Below, in pieces: positions 18,654 to 27,756 of a DNA stretch of 64,000 nucleotides; the first letter of the stretch is position 1; each line of letters starts with the position of its first letter. This DNA comes from Sphingomonas sp. (GTDB taxonomy: Bacteria > Pseudomonadota > Alphaproteobacteria > Sphingomonadales > Sphingomonadaceae). The notes beneath the pieces were generated by a model, which worked only from the letters and a program-made list of their open reading frames with translations, was not told the origin of the DNA and made no database searches. The stretch is taken from positions 1 to 64,000 of the forward strand of contig NZ_JACCSU010000018.1 of the NCBI RefSeq assembly GCF_013812825.1, in the 5' to 3' direction. Both the position numbers and the translations under genes were made by a program.

Positions 18654-20222
18654 ATGAGTTCGAAGGAGTCCGGAAAAGTGCGCTATGCCTATGGGGTCGC
18701 GATGGCCCTGCTTCTGGGTGGAACCGCCTTCTCGATCGCCACCGGCCCGGTCGGTGCCCAGGTGGCACAGAATTCGCCGTCCGCCATGGCGCCGCGGCCC
18801 GGTGCGCCGATGTCGTTCGCCGAGCTTTCCGCCCGGCTGCAGCCCGCGGTGGTCAACATCTCGACCAAGCAGCGGGTGCCGGTTCGCACCCAGACCGACC
18901 CGTTCGAAGAGTTCTTCCGACGGTTCGGAGGACCCAATGTGCAGCCCGGGCCGCAGGGCCCGCAGGGGCCGCAGGGGGGCATCACTCCGCGAACCCGCGA
19001 GACCGGCTCGCTGGGCTCGGGCTTCATCATCTCCCCCGACGGCTACGTGGTCACCAACAACCATCTGATCACCGGCGCCACCGGCACCGGCACGGTCGAC
19101 ACCGTCACCGTCACCCTGACCAACCGCAAGGAATATACCGCTCGGATCGTTGGTCGCGATGCGACTTCGGACCTCGCCTTGCTGAAGATCGACGGCAACA
19201 ATTTTCCGTACGTGACCTTCGGCGACAGCACCCGCTCGAGGGTCGGCGACTGGGTGATCGCGATTGGCAATCCCTACGGGCTCGGCGGGACCGTCACCGC
19301 CGGCATCATCTCGGCGCTTCACCGCGGAATCACCGGCGTTGGCGCCTATGACCGCTACATCCAGACCGATGCGTCCATCAACATGGGCAATTCGGGCGGC
19401 CCGATGTTCGATCTGAACGGCAACGTCATCGGCATCAATTCGGCGCTCATCTCGCCGACCGGCGCATCGGTCGGGATCGGCCTCGCGATTCCCGCCGAGC
19501 TCGCCAAGCCGGTGATCGATTCGCTGCGCCGCGGTCAGCGGCCCCAACGCGGCTATCTCGGCATCAGCCTGCAGCCGCTCGACGAGAATATCGCGCCGAC
19601 GCTCGGCCTGCCCAAGGACAGCGGCGAGATCGTCCGCTGGGTCCAGCCCGGCGCGGCGGCCGCGCGGGCCGGCATTCAGCCCGGCGACGTCGTCGTCCGG
19701 GTCAATGGCCAGCCGGTGACTCCCGATCAGACCGCTTCCTATCTGATCGCCAACACCCAGGTCGGGGCGCGAATCCCGATCGACATCATTCGCGACGGCC
19801 GCCAGACGCGGATCACCGCGACGGTCGGCCAGCGGCCGACCGAGGAGCAGTTGGCGGCCCTCACCGGCGGTGGCGAAGGCGAAGGGACTGTGGTCGGCGG
19901 CGGGTCGGTCGTCGCTCCGAGCCAGGTGCTCGGGCTATCTCTGCAGCCGCTGACTCCCGAGCTTGCTCGGGGCGCCCGCCTGCCGGCGAGCGCGCGCGGC
20001 GTGATCGTCGTTGCCGTCGACCCGTCGAGCGATGCCGCCGAAGAAGGGCTCCAGCGCGGCGACCTCGTCATGTCCGTCAACCGCCAGCCGGTGACGAGCC
20101 CGGCGCAAGTCACGGCCGCGGTCGAGGCGGCCCGCCGAGCCGGCCGGACCAGCGTGCTCCTGCTCGTCAAGCGCGGTCCGGGCCCGGAAGCGTTCGTCGC
20201 CGTCGATATCGCCGCCCGCTAG
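18654..20222 (+). CDS. degP: Do/DegP-family periplasmic serine protease
   Basis: A 522-residue HtrA-type protease and chaperone for misfolded envelope proteins. A signal peptide or anchor (about 11-36, ending GAQVAQ) leads to the trypsin-like domain. The catalytic triad reads His137 (VVTNNHLI), Asp173 (SDLALLKID) and Ser247 (GNSGGP). Two PDZ domains follow (about 300-390 and 425-515). A Gly/Pro/Gln run (94-109) forms part of the flexible LA-loop region. It follows hflC after 91 bases; I see no sigma-E or sigma-32 style promoter in that gap, so it may be read from hflK. Paralogues (DegQ, MucD) are not separable by eye, so the symbol names the family. Confidence 0.93.
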   Translation: MSSKESGKVRYAYGVAMALLLGGTAFSIATGPVGAQVAQNSPSAMAPRPGAPMSFAELSARLQPAVVNISTKQRVPVRTQTDPFEEFFRRFGGPNVQPGPQGPQGPQGGITPRTRETGSLGSGFIISPDGYVVTNNHLITGATGTGTVDTVTVTLTNRKEYTARIVGRDATSDLALLKIDGNNFPYVTFGDSTRSRVGDWVIAIGNPYGLGGTVTAGIISALHRGITGVGAYDRYIQTDASINMGNSGGPMFDLNGNVIGINSALISPTGASVGIGLAIPAELAKPVIDSLRRGQRPQRGYLGISLQPLDENIAPTLGLPKDSGEIVRWVQPGAAAARAGIQPGDVVVRVNGQPVTPDQTASYLIANTQVGARIPIDIIRDGRQTRITATVGQRPTEEQLAALTGGGEGEGTVVGGGSVVAPSQVLGLSLQPLTPELARGARLPASARGVIVVAVDPSSDAAEEGLQRGDLVMSVNRQPVTSPAQVTAAVEAARRAGRTSVLLLVKRGPGPEAFVAVDIAAR

Positions 20223-20308
20223 GTTCGCCTCCGGCTAGATAGCCGCTCAGCGGCCCACTTGCGCTTGCTCTCCGGGTCGGCAAAGGACGCCCGGAGGGAG
20301 AGCCTGGC

Positions 20309-21919
20309 GTGAGCGAATCCGCGATCTTCATTGGCAGCGGTGCCGGCGGCGCGAACCCGCAGCAGCTCGAACTGTCCCGCGCCAATCGCCACGGCCTGAT
20401 CGCCGGCGCCACCGGGACCGGCAAGACCGTGACTCTCCAGGGATTGATCGAGGGCTTTTGCGCGGCTGGAATCCCCACCTTCGTCGCCGACGTCAAAGGC
20501 GATCTCGCCGGGTTGGGCATGCCAAGCTCCGCAACCTCGAAGAATCATGCGCTGTTCAGCGCCCGCGCCGCCGAAATCGGTTTTGCCGACTGGAATTACG
20601 ACGCCTGTCCAGTGCAGCTGTGGGACCTGTTCGGCGAGCAGGGCCACCCGATCCGCACCACCGTCAGCGAAATGGGTCCGCTGCTGCTCGGCCGCCTGTT
20701 GAACCTGAATGAGGTCCAGGAGGGGGTGCTCAACATCGCCTTCCACGTTGCCGACAGGGACGGACTGCTGCTGCTCGACCTCGACGATTTGCAGTCCATG
20801 CTGGTCGACATCGGCGAGCGAGCCGAGGAGTTGACGCTCACCTACGGCAATGTCTCGAAGCCGTCGGTCGGGGCGATCCAGCGTTCGTTGCTGCAGCTTC
20901 GCAGCCAGGGCGGCGAACATTTCTTCGGCGAGCCGGCGGTCGACCTGGAAGATTTCCTCAAGCTCGACGAGAACGGACGCGGGGTGGTCAACATCCTCGC
21001 CGCCGACCGGCTGATGGCCAGCCCCCGGCTCTATTCGACGTTCCTCCTGTGGCTGTTGTCGGAGCTGTTCGAGCAGCTCCCCGAAGTCGGCGACCAGCCG
21101 AAGCCGAAGCTTTGCTTCTTCTTCGACGAGGCGCACTTGCTGTTCGACGACGCCCCGCCGGCGCTGCTCGAGAAGGTCGAGCATGTCGTCCGGCTGATCC
21201 GCTCGAAAGGCGTCGGCGTCTATTTCATCACCCAAAACCCGATCGACATCCCCGACCAGGTCGCCGGCCAGCTCGGCAACCGGGTCCAGCATGCGCTGCG
21301 CGCCTTCACCCCGCGCGACCAGGCGGCGGTCAAATCGGCCGCCGAAACCTTCCGGCAGAATCCGGGGGTCGACGTTGCCACCGCGATCACCGAATTGCGG
21401 GTCGGTGAGGCGCTGGTGTCGATGCTGCAGGCCGATGGCGCCCCGTCGCCGGTCGAGCGGACCCTGATCAAGCCGCCGTCGTCGCGAGTCGGGCCGCTGA
21501 CCGCCGAGGAGCGCCGGGTGCTGGTGTCCACGGACGAGATCGGGGCGCGCTACGATGTCCCGCTTGACCGCGAGTCCGCCCAGGAGATGCTGGCGGTCAA
21601 GGCGGCGGAAGCGGCCGCCGCCGCGGCCGCCGCCAAAGCGCAGACCGACGCCGAGCGCGCGGCGGCAGAGAAAGCCAAGGCGGACGCAGTCGCCGCCAGG
21701 GAAGCGCTGAAGCTGCAGCGCGAGCAGGAGAGGCTCGAGGCCCAGCGCCGCCGCGAGGAGCAGCGGGCAGCCGACCGGGCCGCGCGCGAGGCGGCCAAGC
21801 CGACCATGACCGACAAGATGATGCAGTCGGCCGGGCGCGCGGTCGCAAGCTCGGTCGGGCGTCAAATCGGCAACCGCTTGCTGCGCGGAATCCTCGGGGG
21901 GCTGACTCGTGACCGATAG
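20309..21919 (+). CDS. HerA-like ATPase, DUF853 family
   Basis: A 536-residue ATPase of the HerA/FtsK superfamily, DUF853 branch. Walker A is GATGTGKT (33-40) and Walker B is [12 protein letters not shown] (about 266-277). The C-terminal 100 residues are a long Ala/Glu/Arg-rich coiled coil ending in a short hydrophobic segment. True HerA acts with the NurA nuclease on DNA ends; no NurA is nearby and the cellular role of DUF853 proteins is unknown. The start is GTG, with GGAGGGAGA about 7 bases before it. The downstream NTF2-like gene starts inside its last codons, so the two are coupled. Confidence 0.88.
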   Translation: MSESAIFIGSGAGGANPQQLELSRANRHGLIAGATGTGKTVTLQGLIEGFCAAGIPTFVADVKGDLAGLGMPSSATSKNHALFSARAAEIGFADWNYDACPVQLWDLFGEQGHPIRTTVSEMGPLLLGRLLNLNEVQEGVLNIAFHVADRDGLLLLDLDDLQSMLVDIGERAEELTLTYGNVSKPSVGAIQRSLLQLRSQGGEHFFGEPAVDLEDFLKLDENGRGVVNILAADRLMASPRLYSTFLLWLLSELFEQLPEVGDQPKPKLCFFFDEAHLLFDDAPPALLEKVEHVVRLIRSKGVGVYFITQNPIDIPDQVAGQLGNRVQHALRAFTPRDQAAVKSAAETFRQNPGVDVATAITELRVGEALVSMLQADGAPSPVERTLIKPPSSRVGPLTAEERRVLVSTDEIGARYDVPLDRESAQEMLAVKAAEAAAAAAAAKAQTDAERAAAEKAKADAVAAREALKLQREQERLEAQRRREEQRAADRAAREAAKPTMTDKMMQSAGRAVASSVGRQIGNRLLRGILGGLTRDR

Positions 21920-22319
21920 TGTCGCCAGCAAGACCTGCGAACTGGTCGAGTCGGTCGAACGCCAGTGGCGCGACGCTCTGTGCGCGAAGGACATGGACCT
22001 GCTGCGTTCGCTGATCCATCCGTCCTTCGTCCTGATCGGCACCCGCTCGAGCGGACCGTTCACCATGAACCGCGACGAATGGCTCGAAGCGATCCAGCGG
22101 CGCGAGGTCATCAGCATCGAGATGGAGATCCGGGATGCGTTGGTCCTCGACCGGCTCATGGTCGGCACCGTCCATGCCAAATGGTGCGTCCGTTACCTCG
22201 GCCGCGAGGTCGAGGACCATGTGCTGCTGACCGACGTCTGGGTGTTCGACGAGGGCCGTTGGCGGGCCGTGCGCCGCCATTCGAGCCCGGATCCGCGATC
22301 GCACAAGATCAAGGGATAG
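21909..22319 (+). CDS. NTF2-like (SnoaL/DUF4440) protein
   Basis: A 136-residue protein with the fold pattern of the NTF2-like superfamily: an N-terminal helix pair ([20 protein letters not shown]) followed by a strongly curved sheet ending in [17 protein letters not shown]. Proteins of this type bind small ligands or catalyse simple reactions, and nothing in the sequence shows which. The start is GTG at 21909, overlapping the end of the HerA-like gene by 11 bases, so it is translationally coupled to it. The OPT transporter follows after 16 bases. Confidence 0.82.
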   Translation: MTDSVASKTCELVESVERQWRDALCAKDMDLLRSLIHPSFVLIGTRSSGPFTMNRDEWLEAIQRREVISIEMEIRDALVLDRLMVGTVHAKWCVRYLGREVEDHVLLTDVWVFDEGRWRAVRRHSSPDPRSHKIKG

Positions 22320-22335
22320 ATTCAGGGGAGGGGGA

Positions 22336-24357
22336 ATGCCGAGGAACAGCGACACGACCACGGCGAGCGGCTCGTTCAGGGAGCTGACGCTTCGAGGAAT
22401 CGTCCTCGGCGGGCTGATCACGGTCCTGTTCACTGCCGCGAACGTCTATCTTGGCCTCAAGCTTGGAATAACCTTTGCGACGTCGATCCCGGCCGCGGTG
22501 ATCTCGATGGCCGTGCTCAAGTTCGTGCGCGACTCCACCATCCAGGAAAACAACATCGTCCAGACGATCGCCTCGGCGGCGGGAACGCTGTCGGCAATCA
22601 TTTTCGTCCTGCCCGGGCTGATCATGGTCGGCTGGTGGACGGGCTTTCCGTTCTGGCTGTCGGTCGCGGTGATCGCCTTGGGGGGCATATTGGGCGTGAT
22701 GTACTCGGTGCCGCTGCGCCGGGCGCTGGTTACCGGCTCGGACCTTCCCTATCCCGAGGGGGTCGCGGCGGCCGAAGTGCTCAAGGTCGGCGCGGGCGTC
22801 GGCGGCGCCGAGGAAAACCGCCGCGGCCTGAAGATGATCGTGCTGAGCTCGCTCGTCTCGGCCGCCTACGCGATCCTCGCCCAGACCAGGGTCGCCGTCA
22901 CCGAAGCCTCGCGCAGCTTCGGCTTCAGCACTGGTGCGACGACCGTGACGACCAGTCTGTCGATGGCGCTGATCGGCGTCGGTCACCTGGTCGGGATGGC
23001 GGTCGGAATCGCCATGCTGGTTGGGCTGATCATCAGCTGGTTCGTGCTGGTGCCGTGGCAGACCGGGCTGGCCGGCCTGGGCGCAGCGCCCGACCTCGAG
23101 ACTCTGGTCGGGACGACGTTCCGTGAAAAGGTGCGCTTCATCGGCGCGGGCACGATCGGCGTCGCGGCGATCTGGACCTTGCTCCGGATCATCGGCCCGA
23201 TCGTCAAGGGCGTCAGCTCCGCGCTCACCGCGAGCCGAGCCCGCAAGGCCGGCGGGCAGGCCGGCCTCGCAATCACCGACCGCGACATCCCGATCGGCAT
23301 CATCGCAGTGTCGATTGTCGGCTCCCTGATCCCGATCGGATTGCTGCTGTCGGCTTTTGCGCAAAGTGGGCCGATCGCGGCCGCGCCGGCGCTGACGATC
23401 GGTTTGAGCCTCCTCTACATCTTCATCGCTGGCGCCATCATCGCCGCGATCACCGGCTACATGGCCGGCCTGATCGGCGCCTCGAACAGCCCGGTTTCCG
23501 GCGTCGGAATCCTGACGGTGCTCGGCATTTCGCTGGTCCTCGTCGCCATTTTCGGGCGCGGTCTTGGCATCGACGCGTCGCAAAGCCTCGTCGCCTATGC
23601 CCTGTTCGTGACCGCCGTCATCTTCGGCATCGCGACCATCGCGAACGACAACCTTCAGGATTTGAAGACAGGCCAGCTGGTCGGCGCGACGCCATGGCGG
23701 CAGCAGGTCGCGCTGATCATCGGCGTGATCTTCGGATCGGTGGTCATCCCGCCGATCCTGACGGTCCTCAACGACGCGTTCGGGTTCGTCGGCGCGCCCG
23801 GCGCAGGCCCCAACGCGCTCGCCGCGCCCCAGGCGGCGCTGATTTCGGCGATCGCCCAGGGCGTGCTCGGCGGCAACCTGGACTGGAACCTGATCGGCGT
23901 TGGCGCCCTCATCGGCGTCGCAGTGATCATCCTGGACGAGATCCTTCGGCGCTCGAAGCGCGGCTCGCTGCCGCCGCTCGCGGTTGGAATGGGGATCTAT
24001 CTGCCGATGTCGCTGACCCTTCTGATCCCGGTCGGTGCGACCATCGGCTACCTCTACAACAAGTGGGCGTCGCGAGCGCCGGAACCCCAGTTCGCCGAGC
24101 GGCTCGGAGTGCTGATGGCGACCGGCCTGATCGTCGGCGAGAGCCTGTTCGGGGTCGCCTTCGCGGCGATGGTCGGAGCAACGGACAATGACGCTCCGCT
24201 GGCTTTGGTCGAGGAGTTCGCCTGGGCGGTGCCGCTGGGACTGGTCGTGTTCGCCGGGTCGATCGCCTGGCTTTACATGAAGACGCGCGCCGAAGCGGGC
24301 GACAAACTCGCACACGAGCCGGTCCTGGATGAGCCGCCGCCCGCCGCCGTCCGCTGA
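22336..24357 (+). CDS. OPT-family oligopeptide transporter
   Basis: A 673-residue polytopic membrane protein with roughly 15 hydrophobic segments. The N-terminal ELTLRGIVLGGLITVLFTAA and the NVYLGLKLG stretch are typical of the oligopeptide transporter (OPT) superfamily, here of the bacterial type rather than the yellow-stripe metal-complex type. Such carriers take up small peptides or peptide-like compounds with protons; the substrate is unknown. The start follows GGGGAGGGGG closely. It is the last gene of a HerA-like / NTF2-like / OPT run and is convergent with queF, whose stop lies just beyond its own. Confidence 0.9.
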   Translation: MPRNSDTTTASGSFRELTLRGIVLGGLITVLFTAANVYLGLKLGITFATSIPAAVISMAVLKFVRDSTIQENNIVQTIASAAGTLSAIIFVLPGLIMVGWWTGFPFWLSVAVIALGGILGVMYSVPLRRALVTGSDLPYPEGVAAAEVLKVGAGVGGAEENRRGLKMIVLSSLVSAAYAILAQTRVAVTEASRSFGFSTGATTVTTSLSMALIGVGHLVGMAVGIAMLVGLIISWFVLVPWQTGLAGLGAAPDLETLVGTTFREKVRFIGAGTIGVAAIWTLLRIIGPIVKGVSSALTASRARKAGGQAGLAITDRDIPIGIIAVSIVGSLIPIGLLLSAFAQSGPIAAAPALTIGLSLLYIFIAGAIIAAITGYMAGLIGASNSPVSGVGILTVLGISLVLVAIFGRGLGIDASQSLVAYALFVTAVIFGIATIANDNLQDLKTGQLVGATPWRQQVALIIGVIFGSVVIPPILTVLNDAFGFVGAPGAGPNALAAPQAALISAIAQGVLGGNLDWNLIGVGALIGVAVIILDEILRRSKRGSLPPLAVGMGIYLPMSLTLLIPVGATIGYLYNKWASRAPEPQFAERLGVLMATGLIVGESLFGVAFAAMVGATDNDAPLALVEEFAWAVPLGLVVFAGSIAWLYMKTRAEAGDKLAHEPVLDEPPPAAVR

Positions 24358-24363
24358 GGACTA

Positions 24364-24807
24364 ACCCCGGCCGCGGTAGGCGGCGACGCCTTGATCGGGC
24401 AGCCACAAGCCTTCGGGCGGCGGGCCGCTTTGCCAAAAGACGTCGATCGGAATGCCGCCGCGCGGGTACCAATAGCCGCCGATGCGCAGCCATTGCGGCT
24501 TCATCTCGGCGACCAGCCGCTGGCCGATGCCGACCGTCACTTCCTCGTGGAAGCCCTGGTGATTGCGGTAAGAACCGAGAAACAGTTTCAGGCTCTTCGA
24601 TTCAACGATCGTCTCGGCCGGCGCATAGTCGATCACCAGATGCGCGAAATCGGGCTGTCCGGTGACCGGGCACAGCGTCGTGAACTCGGGCGCCGCGAAC
24701 CGCACCAGATAGAGCGCGCCCCGCCGCGTGTTGGGCACGAAGTCGAGCTCCGCCTCCTCCGGCGAGGCGGGCAGTGCGCTGCTCTTGCCGAGATGACGCG
24801 TTTCCAT
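24364..24807 (-). CDS. queF: NADPH-dependent 7-cyano-7-deazaguanine reductase
   Basis: QueF reduces the nitrile preQ0 to preQ1 in queuosine (modified tRNA base) synthesis. At about 148 residues it is the short, single-domain type. The catalytic Cys46 and Asp53 lie in [11 protein letters not shown], and the NADPH/substrate segment [20 protein letters not shown] begins at 69. It is cytoplasmic. No other queuosine genes are in the window. It is divergent from the sulfurtransferase gene with only 46 bases between the starts. Its stop TAG is just 3 to 6 bases beyond the convergent OPT gene. Confidence 0.95.
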
Positions 24808-24853
24808 CGCGCGCCACCTAGCAGCGACAAGCGCTCACGCCTATCCTGACCGC

Positions 24854-25693
24854 ATGGACGCTCTGGTTTCCACCCAATGGCTTGCCGGCCATCTCGGCCA
24901 GCCCGATCTCGTCGTGCTCGATGCAAGCCTGTTCATGCCCGCGAGCGGCCGCGATGCCCGCGCCGAATATCTCTTGGCGCACATCCGGGGCGCGCGCTTC
25001 CTCGATATTGAGGAGCTGTCGGACAAGTCGCATCCGGCCCCGCACATGCTGCCTCCGGCGGACGAGTTCGGCCGCGCGATGGAGGCGCTCGGAATCGGCC
25101 GCGGTGACCGCATTGTCGTCTACGACAATTCGCCGTTGCGCAGTTCGGCGCGGGGCTGGTTCATGCTGCGCCATTTCGGAGCGGACAAGGTCGCGATCCT
25201 CGACGGCGGCTTCGGGAAATGGCTCGCCGAGGGACGGCCGGTCGAAAGCGGCGAGCCGGCACCTCGATCCGCCCGCTTCGAGGCCGCTGAGCGACCCGGG
25301 GACGTCGTCGGCATCGACGAAGTCCGCTCGGACCTCGGCGCCGACGTGCTCGACGCGCGCAGCAGCGCCCGGTTCGAGGGCGGCGAGCCGGACCCGCGCC
25401 CTGGAGTCGCCGCCGGCCACATCCCGGGGTCGCGCAACCTGCCGTTCCCCAGGCTCTACAACGACGACGGCACCTTCCTCGGCCGCGACGAGATCGCCCG
25501 CGCTTTCGCGCAGGCCGGGGTCGATCCGCAGGCGCCGTTCGTCGCCACCTGCGGTTCCGGGGTCACGGCCAATTCCCTGATCTTCGCCGCGCACCTGCTC
25601 GGCAATCGCGGCTCGCGGCTATACGACGGCAGCTGGAGCGAATGGGGAGCCGATCCGGCGACTCCGAAGGAAATGGGGCCCGCCCCTGGGTAG
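24854..25693 (+). CDS. sseA: 3-mercaptopyruvate-type sulfurtransferase
   Basis: A 279-residue protein of two rhodanese domains (about 1-130 inactive, 150-275 active). The catalytic loop is CGSGVTA with Cys233. This loop is diagnostic of 3-mercaptopyruvate sulfurtransferases, whereas thiosulfate-specific rhodaneses have CRKGVTA. It transfers sulfur from mercaptopyruvate to thiol acceptors in the cytoplasm. No export signal is present. It is divergent from queF and convergent with a small hypothetical gene that begins its stop 3 bases later. Confidence 0.92.
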   Translation: MDALVSTQWLAGHLGQPDLVVLDASLFMPASGRDARAEYLLAHIRGARFLDIEELSDKSHPAPHMLPPADEFGRAMEALGIGRGDRIVVYDNSPLRSSARGWFMLRHFGADKVAILDGGFGKWLAEGRPVESGEPAPRSARFEAAERPGDVVGIDEVRSDLGADVLDARSSARFEGGEPDPRPGVAAGHIPGSRNLPFPRLYNDDGTFLGRDEIARAFAQAGVDPQAPFVATCGSGVTANSLIFAAHLLGNRGSRLYDGSWSEWGADPATPKEMGPAPG

Positions 25694-25696
25694 CGG

Positions 25697-26062
25697 CTAA
25701 GCGCCGCGGAGCATCAGCCGCGAGACATCCTCGAGCCCGCGGCGGATTTCCTCTGCAAGCTGGCGGCTGGCCGCCTCATTGGGTTGGCGACCGGCTGCCC
25801 GCTCGCCGAGCAAGGCGTCGAGCCCAGCCGCCGCGGCGCCCGCAGTGCGCTCCGTGCGGCTATCGAAACAACGGGACTCGGCCGTGCTGGCCTCGCTCCA
25901 GCGAGCCGCGATCCGGTCATCGTCCGACGGGTCCGAGGCCGGGCCGCCGCCGAACGGATCGACCAGCCGCAACGCATGGCGGATACTCGCCAGCCGGGCC
26001 AGCGCGTCGGCATAGGGTTCGGGAGACTCATCGACCTGCGGGACGGGAACAAAATGCAGCAT
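25697..26062 (-). CDS. Hypothetical 121-residue protein
   Basis: I do not recognise this protein. It starts MLHFVPVPQVDESPEPYADA, has no signal peptide or membrane segment, and is rich in Ala, Arg and Glu, with mostly helical predicted character (DALARLASIRHALRLVD; SRQLAEEIRRGLEDVSRL). GGAGG stands directly before the ATG, rather close. Codon use is that of the neighbouring genes, and the frame neatly fills the gap between the sulfurtransferase and the CtrA-like regulator on the same strand as the latter, which supports it being real. Confidence 0.6.
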   Translation of the reverse strand: MLHFVPVPQVDESPEPYADALARLASIRHALRLVDPFGGGPASDPSDDDRIAARWSEASTAESRCFDSRTERTAGAAAAGLDALLGERAAGRQPNEAASRQLAEEIRRGLEDVSRLMLRGA

Positions 26063-26114
26063 TCCTCCGGGCTATTCCCGTAAGGCTAACAAACCATGAA
26101 TCGCTTCCCGTGGG

Positions 26115-26666
26115 CTAGGCGCCGGACTTGTCGTCGATGTCGCGCAGGATCCAGCCGCGCTGCGGGATGGTCTCGATGAACTCGTGGCCGCTCGACGCCA
26201 TCCGCAGCTTCTTGCGCAGCTTGGAGATGAACACGTCGATGATCTTGGGCTGCGGCTGGTCGTCGGCGCGGCGGTAGAGGTGCTTCAACAGCATCGCCCG
26301 GGTGACGACGTTGTTGCGAGCGAAAGCCAGCAGCTCGAGCACCCGATACTCCATCTCGGTGATGCCGATCGGATGGCCGTCGATGCGGATCAGCCGCTGC
26401 ACCTGGTCGACCGACAGCCGGCCGCCGCACAGGGTCTCGGGCATCTCGCCGCCGGCTGCCTTCAGCGACGTCAGCAGCCGGGACGCCGCTTCCTCGCTGT
26501 CTTCGGCAGACAGGCTGACTGGCGAGCCGATCAGCTCCTGCTGGAGGTCGGCGAGCGCCTTGTGCGCTTCCTCGACCAGCCGCGATCCTTCGTCGAAGCG
26601 GCGGCGTGAGCGGTCGATCATCGATTCGACCTCGGCCAGGCGCGCGGAAAGCGATTCTTCAGCCAT
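26115..26666 (-). CDS. CtrA-like winged-helix protein without receiver domain
   Basis: The C-terminal part (about 85-180 of 183) is an OmpR/PhoB-type winged-helix domain closely resembling that of the cell-cycle regulator CtrA: EMEYRVLELLAFARNNVVT, then KIIDVFISKLRKKL and FIETIPQRGWILRD. CtrA has a phospho-receiver at its N-terminus. Here it is replaced by a charged helical, probably coiled-coil, segment (about 5-55), so activity cannot depend on phosphorylation of the usual Asp. I start at the ATG at 26666; a GTG at 26678 abuts the GGGAGG ribosome site too closely. It likely binds DNA as a dimer. Its place downstream of lspA and the DUF3035 lipoprotein suggests shared transcription. Confidence 0.85.
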   Translation of the reverse strand: MAEESLSARLAEVESMIDRSRRRFDEGSRLVEEAHKALADLQQELIGSPVSLSAEDSEEAASRLLTSLKAAGGEMPETLCGGRLSVDQVQRLIRIDGHPIGITEMEYRVLELLAFARNNVVTRAMLLKHLYRRADDQPQPKIIDVFISKLRKKLRMASSGHEFIETIPQRGWILRDIDDKSGA

Positions 26667-26696
26667 GATGTCCGCCACCCTCCCCCGGCTTGCCCG

Positions 26697-27107
26697 CTAT
26701 CTTGGAACCTGGACCGACGCGTCGCGGCTGTCGGCTTGCGGAGCCGCGAGGATTTGCGCCGTCACCGTTCCCTTGTCGACCACCCGCGTGTTGGGATCGC
26801 CGGCAGTGGAGCGAGCGCCGATCGCCGCGCGGTCGCGGCCGGCGCGCTCGAGCAGGCTGGTTTCCGCGTTGCTGCGCGGGGCGGGGCCGCCGAACAGCGC
26901 CTCGATCGCCTGCGCCTGCGCTTCCGCCGGGCTGACCGCGGCGGTTCCGGCGACCGGCGGAGTCAGCGAATAATCGGGCGGGATGATCAGCGGCGCGTTG
27001 CGCACCACCGCGAACTCGTCCGGCGCACGGTTGCCGCCGCCGAGAATCGCGCAGCCGCCAAGGGCGAGCGCCGGCACCAGCACAAGCGCGGAGTTCCATT
27101 TACGCAT
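26697..27107 (-). CDS. DUF3035-type lipoprotein
   Basis: A 136-residue lipoprotein. The signal peptide ends in the lipobox LALGGC (Cys at about 19). The mature part begins with PDEFAVVRNAPLIIPPDYSL, the conserved core of DUF3035 proteins, which are regularly found next to lspA in alphaproteobacteria. Function is unknown; an envelope role is likely because its own maturation needs the neighbouring LspA. Its ATG (with GGAG about 9 bases before it) lies inside the last codons of lspA, an 8-base overlap, so it is translationally coupled. Confidence 0.87.
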   Translation of the reverse strand: MRKWNSALVLVPALALGGCAILGGGNRAPDEFAVVRNAPLIIPPDYSLTPPVAGTAAVSPAEAQAQAIEALFGGPAPRSNAETSLLERAGRDRAAIGARSTAGDPNTRVVDKGTVTAQILAAPQADSRDASVQVPR

Positions 27108-27639
27108 GTTCGATATTCTCCTTTGGCCGCCCATCCCGGATGAGGAACGCGCGCAGTAACAGGATGACGACTCCAATGCTAATCGCTGCGTCGGCGACAT
27201 TGAAGACCAAAAACGGGCGGCAAGCATCATTAGCATAGCTCCAGCAGAGCTGCTCCGGCCAAGTGCGGAAGTGCAGGTCGGCGAAGTCGACCACATAGCC
27301 GAAGCGGACCCGGTCGAGGATGTTGCCGAGCGCTCCGCCGAGCACCATTCCCAATGCCAGCTGGTCGCCGCGCTGCTTCTCGCGGCCGAGCCAGATGGCG
27401 ACGCCAATGGCGATCGCTCCGGTGACCGCGACCAGCATCCAGCGGCCGACCTCGGTCTTGGCGTTGAACAGCCCGAGCGAGATCCCGTAATTCTCGGTCC
27501 AGCTCAGGTTGAAGATCGGCAGAAGCACGATCTGCCCGACGCTTTCCAGCTCCAGCGGCCCGGCAACGAACCACTTCGTCAGCTGGTCGAGCGCGAATAC
27601 GACCAGCGCAATGGCGAAGCCGAAGGAGCGGGCGCGCAC
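27100..27639 (-). CDS. lspA: Lipoprotein signal peptidase II
   Basis: LspA cleaves the signal peptide of prolipoproteins in the inner membrane. The 179-residue protein has four hydrophobic segments. The catalytic aspartates are Asp118 (GYVVDF) and Asp150 (FNVAD), and GNILDRVRFG is the usual conserved stretch between helices. A loop at about 121-142 with three Trp/Cys residues is longer than in E. coli. The start codon is GTG at 27639. Its ribosome site GGAGG (27646-27650) is the very end of a large palindromic repeat that fills the gap to ileS, so the repeat supplies the translation signal. Confidence 0.95.
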   Translation of the reverse strand: MRARSFGFAIALVVFALDQLTKWFVAGPLELESVGQIVLLPIFNLSWTENYGISLGLFNAKTEVGRWMLVAVTGAIAIGVAIWLGREKQRGDQLALGMVLGGALGNILDRVRFGYVVDFADLHFRTWPEQLCWSYANDACRPFLVFNVADAAISIGVVILLLRAFLIRDGRPKENIEHA

Positions 27640-27643
27640 TAAA

Positions 27644-27755
27644 TCCTCCCCGGAACGGGGAGGGGGACCAGCGAAGCTGGTGGAGGGGGCGGTGTGGGGC
27701 GCGCAGAACCCCCTCCGTCAGCCTGCGGCTGCCACCTCCCCGTCCCGGGGAGGAG
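27644..27755. repeat. Large palindromic repeat, copy A (ileS-lspA gap)
   Basis: Outer arms CCTCCCCGGAACGGGGAGG and CCTCCCCGTCCCGGGGAGG enclose an inner hairpin ACCAGC-GAA-GCTGGT at 27667-27681. The element fills nearly the whole 117-base gap: it stops one base from the ileS stop codon and 4 bases from the lspA GTG. Related copies lie at 30777-30899, 37560-37613, 38667-38725 and 60118-60241. Confidence 0.85.
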
Positions 27756-27756
27756 A

